Positions 1-5,708 are shown, numbered from the stretch's first letter. The stretch: DNA of 14,985 nt from DASRUP01 sp036397395 (GCA_036397395.1 DASWIZ010000041.1:1-14985); one strand, 5' to 3'. The notes: a model not told the origin generated them from the sequence alone. Made by a program: numbers and translations.

Positions 1-171
1 CGTCAATTCCTACAACAACTCCAGGATTCACACCTCATTGCGTATGCCACCCATGAAGTTCTTCCAACAATATATCGAAAGGTCGAAACTCCTTTCATCA
101 GACGCTGTTACAAACGTGTCCGAAGAAAGGGGTACTTGACAGATGTTGATTTTGTGGGGGAACGGGGTTGA
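1..171 (+). CDS. 3' end of an unrecognised gene (partial)
   Basis: An open frame runs from the window edge to a TGA at 169-171, giving the last 56 residues of a protein whose start lies outside the window. The visible part begins RQFLQQLQDSHLIAYA, is rich in Arg and Lys near the end (two RR pairs, then KRVRRKGYLTDVDFV), and shows no membrane segment. I do not recognise the family. The antitoxin promoter -35 box (168-173) overlaps its stop codon. An apparent minus-strand frame covers the same region, but it runs straight through the antitoxin gene and its promoter, so I prefer the plus-strand reading. It could also be chance coding; confidence is moderate because only 56 codons are visible. 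Confidence 0.4.
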   Translation, partial: RQFLQQLQDSHLIAYATHEVLPTIYRKVETPFIRRCYKRVRRKGYLTDVDFVGERG

Positions 172-199
172 CAGAAGATTATACCTAAAGTAGTATAAT
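168..199 (+). promoter_or_regulatory. Toxin-antitoxin promoter with palindromic operator
   Basis: A perfect -35 box TTGACA lies at 168-173. With 17-bp spacing the -10 box is TAGTAT (191-196); a consensus TATAAT is offset by 3 nt (194-199) but sits only 3 nt before the ATG at 203. A perfect 7+7 bp inverted repeat, ATTATAC (178-184) and GTATAAT (193-199), spans the -10 region. DinJ/RelB-type antitoxins commonly autorepress through such operators, so this is the likely binding site. The predicted transcript would start at or next to the ATG, that is, leaderless. Confidence 0.65.
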
Positions 200-202
200 G
201 GT

Positions 203-460
203 ATGAATACCACGTTGACCATAAAGACGGATAAGAAACTAAGAGACCAAGCAAAAAAGACCGCAGGGGAGCTCGGGGTGCCTTTAGGTACGGTCTTGAA
301 CGCCCTGATGCGGCAGTTTGTGCGCGATAAGGAAGTTACGCTCTCTGCGCGTTTTCCGAACGCGCAAACCCTGCGTGCGATGCGCGAGGCACGCGCCCGC
401 AAGAACGTAGAGAGTTTCAACTCCTTTGAACAGTGGGAGAAAAGCATGCGTCAGGCGTAA
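203..460 (+). CDS. dinJ: RelB/DinJ-family antitoxin
   Basis: This 85-residue protein has an N-terminal ribbon-helix-helix region (about residues 3-41: a TTLTIKTD strand, then two helices around LRDQAKKTAGELG and LGTVLNALMRQFV) typical of RelB/DinJ antitoxins, which bind their operator as dimers and wrap a ribosome-dependent RNase toxin. The charged C-terminal half (residues 55-85) is the probable toxin-neutralising part. The next gene starts 5 nt downstream and encodes a YafQ-like toxin, which is the expected partner order. The start at 203 is set by the adjacent promoter; an ATG at 198 meets a stop immediately. There is no Shine-Dalgarno. Repression probably works through the palindrome at 178-199. 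Family assignment is good; the exact target is inferred from the partner. Confidence 0.8.
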   Translation: MNTTLTIKTDKKLRDQAKKTAGELGVPLGTVLNALMRQFVRDKEVTLSARFPNAQTLRAMREARARKNVESFNSFEQWEKSMRQA

Positions 461-465
461 CCTTT

Positions 466-735
466 ATGAGGCGCATTACTCAACGCAAGTGGTTCCGCAA
501 GGATCTCAAGCGCATGATAAAGCGCGGGAAAGACGAACGCAAACTTTTTGTTGCGGTTGAAACGCTTGCGCATACAGGCTCCCTTTCTGCCGAACTCCGG
601 CCTCATCGTCTAGTCGGTAGGTGGAGCGACTTTTCAGAATGCCATATTGAGTCAGACTGGCTGCTTATTTATGTTGTGAGCGATTCGGAAGTGCTACTGG
701 TGCGTACCGGCACGCACGCGGACCTTTTTGAGTAA
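466..735 (+). CDS. yafQ: YafQ-family mRNA interferase toxin
   Basis: The product is a small basic RelE/ParE-superfamily toxin of 89 residues. YafQ is a ribosome-dependent endoribonuclease. The residues known for E. coli YafQ can all be matched: H47 in PHRLVGRW, H60 with D64-W65 in CHIESDWLLIY, and H84 with F88 in the terminal RTGTHADLF. The length is close to E. coli YafQ (92). I chose the ATG at 466 because MRRITQRKWFRKDLKRM matches the family N-terminus; an in-frame ATG at 433 would add 11 residues and overlap the antitoxin. The gene lies 5 nt after the antitoxin stop and is surely co-transcribed. All catalytic residues are present, so the toxin is probably active. Confidence 0.87.
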   Translation: MRRITQRKWFRKDLKRMIKRGKDERKLFVAVETLAHTGSLSAELRPHRLVGRWSDFSECHIESDWLLIYVVSDSEVLLVRTGTHADLFE

Positions 736-749
736 ACCCTACCCGAGTT

Positions 750-770
750 GTGCTAGGCCGGGCCTAGCAC
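750..770. terminator. Short hairpin after the toxin gene (possible terminator)
   Basis: The arms GTGCTAGGCC (750-759) and GGCCTAGCAC (761-770) form a near-perfect 21-bp palindrome. On the plus strand it is followed by T-rich sequence (GGTTTTCATTTTTT from about 777), so it could end the toxin-antitoxin transcript, although the T-tract is not adjacent. The same palindrome, slightly changed, recurs at the end of the real mfd gene (2528-2548), where it also contains the stop codon. It therefore belongs to the duplicated mfd tail. Confidence 0.4.
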
Positions 771-857
771 ATTACTGGTTTTCATTTTTTCGACAGCATC
801 AGATAACATTTGGCAATACAGGTTGAGGCCGATGGTGTTTACGGTGCCGGCTTGCTC
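753..857 (-). pseudogene. Stranded duplicate of the mfd 3' end
   Basis: Read on the minus strand, 857 to 753 encodes 34 residues starting EQAGTVNTIGLNLYCQML and ending in NVLGPA plus a TAG stop. It matches the last 34 residues of Mfd (residues 623-656) at 31 positions; the differences are D/E, A/S and M/L. A 32-nt block (823-854) is identical to 2601-2632, while the rest of the stretch has many silent changes. Homology stops abruptly at 857. There is no start codon or helicase body, so this is a gene remnant. It is the distal member of a pair of mfd tails bracketing the two paralogs at 914-2500. Confidence 0.85.
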
Positions 858-901
858 GCGCGCCCTTGGGAGTGGGTATTTTTGTTTGCATACGGTTGTA
901 G

Positions 902-907
902 TATAAT
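902..907 (+). promoter_or_regulatory. TATAAT -10 box of the first paralog
   Basis: A perfect TATAAT ends 6 nt before the ATG at 914, with no Shine-Dalgarno between them. No convincing -35 box is visible at 16-18 bp; the best is a T-rich stretch near 879-884. The spacing predicts that transcription begins at or next to the start codon. Confidence 0.55.
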
Positions 908-913
908 GAAGTA

Positions 914-1846
914 ATGAATTTCTTCCAAGAATTCCGCACCGAAACAAAACTTTTGCTCGTCGTCGTCCTCGCCGCCATCATTATTGCCGTCGGCGCGATT
1001 TTACTGCTGAAGGGGGTTGGGCTAGGACCGTCCTCGCCCACGCCTACGGTTTCGCCCCGGCAGCAAGCAAACGACACCGAGGACTTTACCCCGAGCGAAG
1101 TCGAAGGGTGGCAAACCTACCGCAACGAGGAGTATGGGTTTGAGCTGAAGTATCCGGAAAGCTGGAAAATTGATAAAGAGAAACAGAATGGGAAGTCTTT
1201 TGAACTTCGCATACAAGAGGGCGATATCTCCGCCGGTTTCTATTCCACGTTCTTTATCGAGATCGGCTTATTAGAGCAGGAGATTGCTTCGCGGTATCGA
1301 GGTGATATACTGCCTTTATTGATCGAACAGTATGGGTTTGAAAATATAAAGGAAGATATTGTGGCGGTTGATTCTGTCTTATTTGCACGGGTATATGTTC
1401 TGATGGAAAATGGCGAAAAACTTATACCTCATATGTATGTAGCAAGAGGTGATCTTATTTGGTCTATGACTTTTGATAATGCGAGCTGTGAAAATCGTGC
1501 ACACTGTAACGAAGTATTCAATGAAATCCTCTCCACGTTCCGGTTTGTGGATAGCGAGGAGATGAGCCAAAGTGGAAACTGGAATGTTCCGTTGAATTTG
1601 GCAGAATGCAAAAAGGGAGAACAGCGTACGCTATTACATGGCTTGGGCTCAAAAACCGTAGTGGTGCAGGGCCCCGAAGGAGATGGTTGTGTTATGGAGT
1701 ATGCCAATGAAGTCGAAGGCGGCTACACAACCTATGAATGCGTATGGGGTGATTCGCCTCCGGAAATTGATTTATCAACCTTAGGAAATATTGCGCAAGG
1801 ATGTACAGAAATACGCTCTGGTAATTTTCTGCTAGAGAATCAATAA
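914..1846 (+). CDS. Membrane-anchored protein with Y-R-N/F-x-Y-P domain and Cys-containing C-terminal extension
   Basis: The 310-residue product has a short cytoplasmic start, one membrane helix (about 13-32), a Pro/Ser/Thr-rich linker (40-50), and an extracytoplasmic domain opening with WQTYRNEEYGFELKYPESW and closing with ILSTFRFVD near residue 213. This domain pattern is frequent in small exported proteins of Patescibacteria and loosely resembles PsbP-like folds; its function is unknown. Residues 214-310 form an extra domain with four cysteines (in AEC, GDGC, YEC and QGC contexts), possibly disulfide-bonded outside the cell. The gene directly downstream is a paralog without this extension, 3 nt away. 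A mobile-type short repeat lies in frame at residues 57-65. Both genes sit between the two mfd tails, suggesting arrival or duplication as a unit. Confidence 0.7.
   Translation: MNFFQEFRTETKLLLVVVLAAIIIAVGAILLLKGVGLGPSSPTPTVSPRQQANDTEDFTPSEVEGWQTYRNEEYGFELKYPESWKIDKEKQNGKSFELRIQEGDISAGFYSTFFIEIGLLEQEIASRYRGDILPLLIEQYGFENIKEDIVAVDSVLFARVYVLMENGEKLIPHMYVARGDLIWSMTFDNASCENRAHCNEVFNEILSTFRFVDSEEMSQSGNWNVPLNLAECKKGEQRTLLHGLGSKTVVVQGPEGDGCVMEYANEVEGGYTTYECVWGDSPPEIDLSTLGNIAQGCTEIRSGNFLLENQ
1083..1108 (-). repeat. Short palindrome-like repeat, copy A (inside a gene)
   Basis: Read on the minus strand this is CCCTTCGACTTCGCTCGGGG followed by TAAAGT. It matches copy B at 8313-8337 and the core of copy C at 11070-11089. 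In the host gene it is read antisense as DFTPSEVEG, in the linker just after the membrane helix. It keeps the reading frame open. Confidence 0.6.
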
Positions 1847-1849
1847 AGT

Positions 1850-2500
1850 ATGAACCCACCTCACGACTTCAAATCCGAAATCAAGCTATTCCTCATCGTC
1901 GCCGTCGTGTCGGTGTTTATCGCCGTCGCCGGCATTTTGCTGTTGCAATCAATGCGGCCCGCGCCCTCGCCCCAAGCGCAAACCGAAGATCTCGATATCT
2001 CCGACTGGAAAACTTACCGCAACGATGATCTAGGTATTGAATTTAAGTATCCAATAAACTTTGTCCCCTCTTCAGAAGGATTTGCTTTAGAAAATCAAAA
2101 TTCTGATGCCGAGTCAGCACTAATAACTGTAGCGAGCTTTGCAAGTAGAAGATCGTTTGATGACGAACTTGCCAGCTTCTCTCATCTTTCTACTGTATCC
2201 AGATCTCTCGAAGAAGTGAATCAGCAGATATTAGATGTTTCGTTAAGAAATTTAACCTATGGACGAGCCATGATAATCGAGGGGGTAGGATATTATAGAA
2301 ATAGACCTTTTGTACCTTACATCCGTACTATTATTAAACCTCTTTCAGGGACTGGTGAGTGGGAGGGTGTTGTTGAGATTGATATTCGCGGTAAGGGTAA
2401 TGTTCAAAACTATGATGTACAGAAAAAATCGTATACAGAACTTGAGGGATTGCGAAAGCTTAATAATTCAATCCTCTCCACGTTCCGGTTTGTGGAGTAA
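1850..2500 (+). CDS. Membrane-anchored protein, tandem paralog of the preceding gene
   Basis: This 216-residue protein has the architecture of its upstream neighbour without the Cys-containing extension: a single membrane helix at about 13-32, a Pro/Ala-rich linker, then an external domain opening with WKTYRNDDLGIEFKYP and ending with ILSTFRFVE at the very C-terminus. The N-terminal 35 residues are similar to the neighbour (MN...F.SE.KL.L.V), and the last 26 coding bases are identical to an internal stretch of it. The start lies 3 nt after the upstream stop, with no Shine-Dalgarno, so translation probably depends on the upstream gene. The function is unknown. It is followed by the tail of the convergent mfd gene. 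Confidence 0.7.
   Translation: MNPPHDFKSEIKLFLIVAVVSVFIAVAGILLLQSMRPAPSPQAQTEDLDISDWKTYRNDDLGIEFKYPINFVPSSEGFALENQNSDAESALITVASFASRRSFDDELASFSHLSTVSRSLEEVNQQILDVSLRNLTYGRAMIIEGVGYYRNRPFVPYIRTIIKPLSGTGEWEGVVEIDIRGKGNVQNYDVQKKSYTELEGLRKLNNSILSTFRFVE
2471..2496 (+). repeat. 26-nt stretch identical to 1526-1551
   Basis: The bases encoding ILSTFRFV at the end of the second paralog are identical, including all third positions, to those at 1526-1551 in the first, although the two genes are strongly diverged over most of their middle parts. This marks either recent exchange between the copies or a recombination edge. Confidence 0.75.
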
Positions 2501-2511
2501 GTTGCGGTAAA

Positions 2512-2548
2512 GTTGTGCTAGGCCGTTGTGCTAGGCCGGACCTAGCAC
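2512..2548. repeat. Tandem 13-bp repeat running into the mfd-end hairpin
   Basis: GTTGTGCTAGGCC occurs twice in tandem (2512-2524 and 2525-2537). The second copy forms the left side of a hairpin, GTGCTAGG (2528-2535) with CCTAGCAC (2541-2548), that contains the mfd stop codon (complement of 2531-2533). The same 13-mer occurs once at 747-759. No U-tract follows on the minus strand, so a role as mfd terminator is unsure. A copy-number difference at one edge of a duplicated segment is what one expects near a recombination junction. Confidence 0.6.
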
Positions 2549-4501
2549 ATTACTGGTTTTGAGTTTTTCTACGGATTCAGAAAGCATTTGGCAATATAAA
2601 TTGAGGCCGATGGTGTTTACGGTGCCGGCTTGTTCCTTGCCCAAAATGTTGCCAGCTCCCCGGATTTCCAAATCTTTCATGGCAATTTTGTAACCGGATC
2701 CCAATTCTTCCGCTTCTTTAAGCGCCTTCAAGCGCAAATTTGCCTTTGGCGTAAGCCTGCCCCCGTACAGGAAATACGCGTACGACTGGATGTTTGACCT
2801 GCCCACCCTGCCTTTTATTTGGTAGGCTTGGGAAAGCCCGAGTTTGGTGGCGTCTTCTACTATAATGGTGCTTACGTTTGCCATATCAAGCCCGTTTTCA
2901 ATAATGGTGGTTGCAATTAAAACATCAAACCTTTTGGCCCGAAAATCCTCAATAACTTTTATTAACTGGTCTTCTCGCATTCTGCCGTGGGCCACGCCAA
3001 AAGTAGTGTCTGGTACCAATTTTTCCAAATACTTTTTTACCTGTTCTATGGTACCTACTCGGTTATGCAAATAATACACCTGGCCGCCTCTGGCAATTTC
3101 TTTTTGGATAGCTTCTGTAATAATTTTCTCGTTTCTTTTTGCAACAGTGGTTTGTATAGGCAGCCTGCCTTCGGGCGGCGTTTGTATGGTGCTAATTTTT
3201 TTCAGTGATGAAAGCGCCATGTACAGAGTGCGGGGGATTGGGGTGGCAGAAAGCGACAAGACATCCAAAGAGCTTCGCATTTCTTTAAACTTTTCTTTTT
3301 GCTTTACGCCAAAACGCTGTTCGTCGTCTATCACGAATAAACCCAGGTTTTTGAAATCTACATCGTTTGAAAGCAGGCGATGCGTGCCTATGATGATATC
3401 AATTGTTCCCTGTTTGAGCAGGCGCAAAGTTTCTTGCTGTTCTTTCTTCGACTGCAGGCGCGAAAGCATGGCTACTTGTATGGGAAGCCCCTGAAGTCTG
3501 TCGCGGAAGTTTTGAAAATGCTGGTGCGCCAGGATTGTGGTGGGAGCCAAAAGGGCTGCCTGGTACCCGTTGTGGCAGGCACGCACCATGGCGCGCAAGG
3601 CAACTTCTGTCTTGCCAAAGCCAACATCGCCTGCCACAATTCGGTCCATTGGTTCAGTTTTTGCCAGGTCTTCATATATATCCTGGAGTGCCTGGATTTG
3701 GTCGGGCGTTTCCTCGTAGGGGAATGTTTCTTTGAGTTTCTGTTCAATGTCTTCTGCCGCTTCGTACGCGGGCCGAAAACTCACTTCACGCTTGGCGTAC
3801 AGCTCCAAAAGTTCTTTGGCAAGCTTTTCGATTTCTTCTTTTGCTTTCCGTTTGGTCTTTTGCCAGGTGGGGGAGCCAAGCCGGGAAATATGGGGATCTG
3901 CAAACCCCACGTACCGGGAAAGTTTGCGTTCCAGCCCAACAGGCACGAAAAGGCGGTCTCCATCGGCATAGTCAAGTATATAGTACTGCTGATCGCTTAT
4001 TCTCTCGAATCCAGTGAATTTTGCTACTCCGTGATCTAAATGAACCAAATACTCATCCTCTTTAAGATTCTTGAGGTCGAAAAATAGCTTTTGGGACTTG
4101 AGTCGTTTTTGGAGAATGTTTTTTGCTTGTTCCTCATCGGTCACGGAAGTGGGCAGCTGCTCTATGGAAGCTATACGGTTGCCCACAAACTCAATGCGAA
4201 CGGCGTTTTGCATAGCGACGGAGAACAGTTCTACGTCGCCTCCGAGATGCGAAAACTCGCCCATATCGCGCACTTCCAGCACTTTTTCGTAGCCTAATTC
4301 GTCGAGCTTGCGCAAAAGCTCGGAAACCGAATATTGTTGGTCCTTTTCCAAGAATACGATATTGTCTGCAAAAAACTGCTGGGTTTTGGCGGCCTCAAGT
4401 ATTTTTTTAAGGTTTTCTTGAAACCAAAGCCGCCCCTTTTCCAAAAAGTAGGGGGTAATTGATGTTACTAATATCGAATCAATCTGTCTTGACAAATCCA
4501 T
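2531..4501 (-). CDS. mfd: Reduced transcription-repair coupling factor (Mfd)
   Basis: Mfd is a dsDNA translocase that pushes or removes stalled RNA polymerase and recruits UvrA. This copy has 656 residues against about 1150 in E. coli. Visible in order: a D2/UvrB-interaction-like region (about 45-115, GEFSHLGG...VRIEF), the CarD-like RNA-polymerase-interacting domain (about 143-200, YLVHLDHGVAKFTGFERI), and helicase lobes with Walker A GDVGFGKTEV (291-300), motif II DDEQ (392-395, usually DEEQ or DEEH), SATPIPRT (418-425), motif VI QIKGRVGRS (561-569) and the translocation motif LEIRGAGNILG (611-621). The other UvrB-like parts of the N-terminus (D1a, D1b), D3 and the C-terminal autoinhibitory D7 are missing. 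The start is supported by a promoter 8 nt upstream. The gene diverges from the pseudo-receiver and converges on the paralog pair. Confidence 0.92.
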   Translation of the reverse strand: MDLSRQIDSILVTSITPYFLEKGRLWFQENLKKILEAAKTQQFFADNIVFLEKDQQYSVSELLRKLDELGYEKVLEVRDMGEFSHLGGDVELFSVAMQNAVRIEFVGNRIASIEQLPTSVTDEEQAKNILQKRLKSQKLFFDLKNLKEDEYLVHLDHGVAKFTGFERISDQQYYILDYADGDRLFVPVGLERKLSRYVGFADPHISRLGSPTWQKTKRKAKEEIEKLAKELLELYAKREVSFRPAYEAAEDIEQKLKETFPYEETPDQIQALQDIYEDLAKTEPMDRIVAGDVGFGKTEVALRAMVRACHNGYQAALLAPTTILAHQHFQNFRDRLQGLPIQVAMLSRLQSKKEQQETLRLLKQGTIDIIIGTHRLLSNDVDFKNLGLFVIDDEQRFGVKQKEKFKEMRSSLDVLSLSATPIPRTLYMALSSLKKISTIQTPPEGRLPIQTTVAKRNEKIITEAIQKEIARGGQVYYLHNRVGTIEQVKKYLEKLVPDTTFGVAHGRMREDQLIKVIEDFRAKRFDVLIATTIIENGLDMANVSTIIVEDATKLGLSQAYQIKGRVGRSNIQSYAYFLYGGRLTPKANLRLKALKEAEELGSGYKIAMKDLEIRGAGNILGKEQAGTVNTIGLNLYCQMLSESVEKLKTSNVLGPA

Positions 4502-4537
4502 CCGAACCTAGTATAGCAATCTTAGTAAAAACGTCAA
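4489..4537. promoter_or_regulatory. Overlapping divergent promoters of mfd and the pseudo-receiver gene
   Basis: Minus strand: TTGACG (complement of 4532-4537), 16 bp, then TATACT (complement of 4510-4515), 8 nt before the mfd ATG. Plus strand: TTGACA (4489-4494, inside the mfd coding start), 17 bp, then TATAGC (4512-4517), which would give a leader of about 40 nt for the gene at 4565. The two -10 boxes share 4512-4515, so only one polymerase can open the region at a time. Confidence 0.6.
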
Positions 4538-4564
4538 ATCTTGCTAATGAAAGAGGAGGCTGCG

Positions 4565-4939
4565 ATGAAGGTAGTGTTTATAGGGAACAATGGGGATGTT
4601 TTAAGGAAAGTGGAGGCGGCGTTGCGTGCCGGGCGCTCTGAAGTAAGCTTTCGGCAGGAGCAAGAGGGGCAAGCCGCCCTTGACTCTATGGTTGAGGATA
4701 CTCCGGATGTTGTAGTGATCCATCCGGACTTCGAAGACATGAGCCTCCGGCTTCTGCTTGTCGGGCTTCGGGCGTCACATGGAAACTTGCCTTTGATTGT
4801 GATTGGGGCTCATGACGATGAAGTTGAAGCAGTATTGGCGCTAGATCATCGTGCCGATGAATACATCAAGTCCACGGCGACTTTGGCAGAATTCATGGCA
4901 TGGCTCAACCACGTCTTAAGGGATAAGGGTATAAAGTAA
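4565..4939 (+). CDS. Stand-alone pseudo-receiver (response-regulator-like) protein
   Basis: The 124-residue product is a single receiver-like domain with no output domain. The typical pattern is recognisable: MKVVFIGNNGDVL (beta 1), PDVVVIHPDFEDMSLRLL (beta 3 region), LPLIVIGAHDD (beta 4), ADEYIKSTATLAEFMAWL (beta 5 and last helix). The phosphorylation chemistry is lost: the acidic pair after beta 1 is G7-N8-N9, the phosphoacceptor Asp is H53, the Thr after beta 4 is Gly, and the invariant Lys is shifted. It probably works as a phosphorylation-independent binding module. The start at 4565 is chosen for the strong AGGAGG Shine-Dalgarno at about 4554-4559, the best in the window; an earlier ATG (4541) is less likely. 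It is monocistronic and ends in a terminator. Confidence 0.75.
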   Translation: MKVVFIGNNGDVLRKVEAALRAGRSEVSFRQEQEGQAALDSMVEDTPDVVVIHPDFEDMSLRLLLVGLRASHGNLPLIVIGAHDDEVEAVLALDHRADEYIKSTATLAEFMAWLNHVLRDKGIK

Positions 4940-4967
4940 CACCAATGCGATTTGTTTGGACAAACAG

Positions 4968-5000
4968 GCCCGCCAAGTTTACCTTGGCGGGCGTTTTCTT
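4968..5000 (+). terminator. Intrinsic terminator after the pseudo-receiver gene
   Basis: A perfect 10-bp stem, GCCCGCCAAG (4968-4977) with CTTGGCGGGC (4983-4992), encloses a 5-nt TTTAC loop and is followed by G then TTTTCTTTT (4994-5002). It lies between convergent genes and directly abuts the pth stop codon; on the minus strand no good T-tract follows, so it serves the plus strand mainly. Confidence 0.92.
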
Positions 5001-5702
5001 TTAGTTGTACTCGTTCATTGCCTTTTCAATGCCTTCCCGGAAAATTATTTCAAGCGCGTGTACGGCATTTAATACGGCGGTTTCTACAACAGGTTTTTCT
5101 TCCAGGGTAAATTTTTGTACCACAAATTCTTCTACGTTTGCCGGTTTGCCGCCTTCCGGCTGGATGCCAAGGCGAATCCTGGCAAAGTCCTTTGTCCCAA
5201 TTTCCTGTATAATTGATTCCACCCCTTTGTGGCCGCCAGAGCTGCTGCCCAAAGAAATTTTTGTTTTTCCCAGAAGAAGGTCGATGTCGTCGTGAATAAC
5301 AATCATGTGGCGGTCGGCCCGTTCGCTTTGCCAGGGAATCGGAGGACGTTTTGCCCCGGTCCCAAACGGGTTTATGTATATTCCCCGCTCATTTTGAAGA
5401 TGCTTACCCGAAAACTGCGCCGTGGCTGCGGGTTCCAGAATCCAGTCCCGGATTATGTGTTTTTGGTATAACAGTTTTACCGCGTTCCCGGATTTATTCA
5501 TAAAGGTTTGCGGTTTTACGAGTACAAGTTGCGTGCGGTTCCATGTTTCTTCTAACGTAAACGCGTTTATTCTTTGGTCAAACCGAAACGAAGCAGACGC
5601 AAAGTTTTTTTGCAAAAACGCCTCTACCACCTGAAAACCTATGTTGTGGCGGGTTTTTTCGTATTGGGCGCCTGGATTTCCCAGGCCTACGACAAGATAC
5701 AT
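5001..5702 (-). CDS. pth: Peptidyl-tRNA hydrolase with an in-frame insertion
   Basis: Pth frees tRNA from peptidyl-tRNA that drops off the ribosome. The 233-residue product is longer than the usual 190 or so. Family motifs are clear: MYLVVGLGNPG (catalytic-site N9), TRHNIGF (catalytic H19), KPQTFMN (N69), IHDDIDL (D138). The position of E. coli N114 is K159 in SGGHKGVESI. An insert of about 45-48 residues (roughly 84-131, containing NERGIYINPFGTGAKRPP) separates the FMN and HDD motifs and is foreign to the family. I start at 5702 because it gives the canonical MYLVVGLGNPG and lies 6 nt after TATACT; the ATG at 5708 would fall inside that box's spacer. A longer frame reaching 5894 would overlap lepB and is rejected. 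Confidence 0.9.
   Translation of the reverse strand: MYLVVGLGNPGAQYEKTRHNIGFQVVEAFLQKNFASASFRFDQRINAFTLEETWNRTQLVLVKPQTFMNKSGNAVKLLYQKHIIRDWILEPAATAQFSGKHLQNERGIYINPFGTGAKRPPIPWQSERADRHMIVIHDDIDLLLGKTKISLGSSSGGHKGVESIIQEIGTKDFARIRLGIQPEGGKPANVEEFVVQKFTLEEKPVVETAVLNAVHALEIIFREGIEKAMNEYN
5310..5453 (-). other. Probable in-frame insertion inside pth
   Basis: This stretch encodes about 48 residues between the FMN and HDD motifs of Pth, where other bacteria have only a short helix and loop. Its peptide is rich in Pro, Gly and Arg with little helix propensity (for example NPFGTGAKRPPIPWQ) and looks like translated non-coding DNA. Edges are approximate. Known analogues in principle are the palindromic elements inserted within Rickettsia genes. 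Confidence 0.5.
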
Positions 5703-5708
5703 ATACAT

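Noticed and set aside
28..447. Minus-strand open frame of 139 codons
   Set aside because: It runs antisense across the antitoxin gene and its operator/promoter, resembles no family, and the plus-strand genes explain the region.
753..947. Real minus-strand gene of 64 codons
   Set aside because: Only the last 34 codons match Mfd; the remainder overlaps the promoter and start of the gene at 914 and has no family features.
3380..4039. Plus-strand open frame of 219 codons opposite mfd
   Set aside because: It is entirely antisense to the conserved CarD-like and helicase regions of Mfd and has no recognisable domain or promoter.
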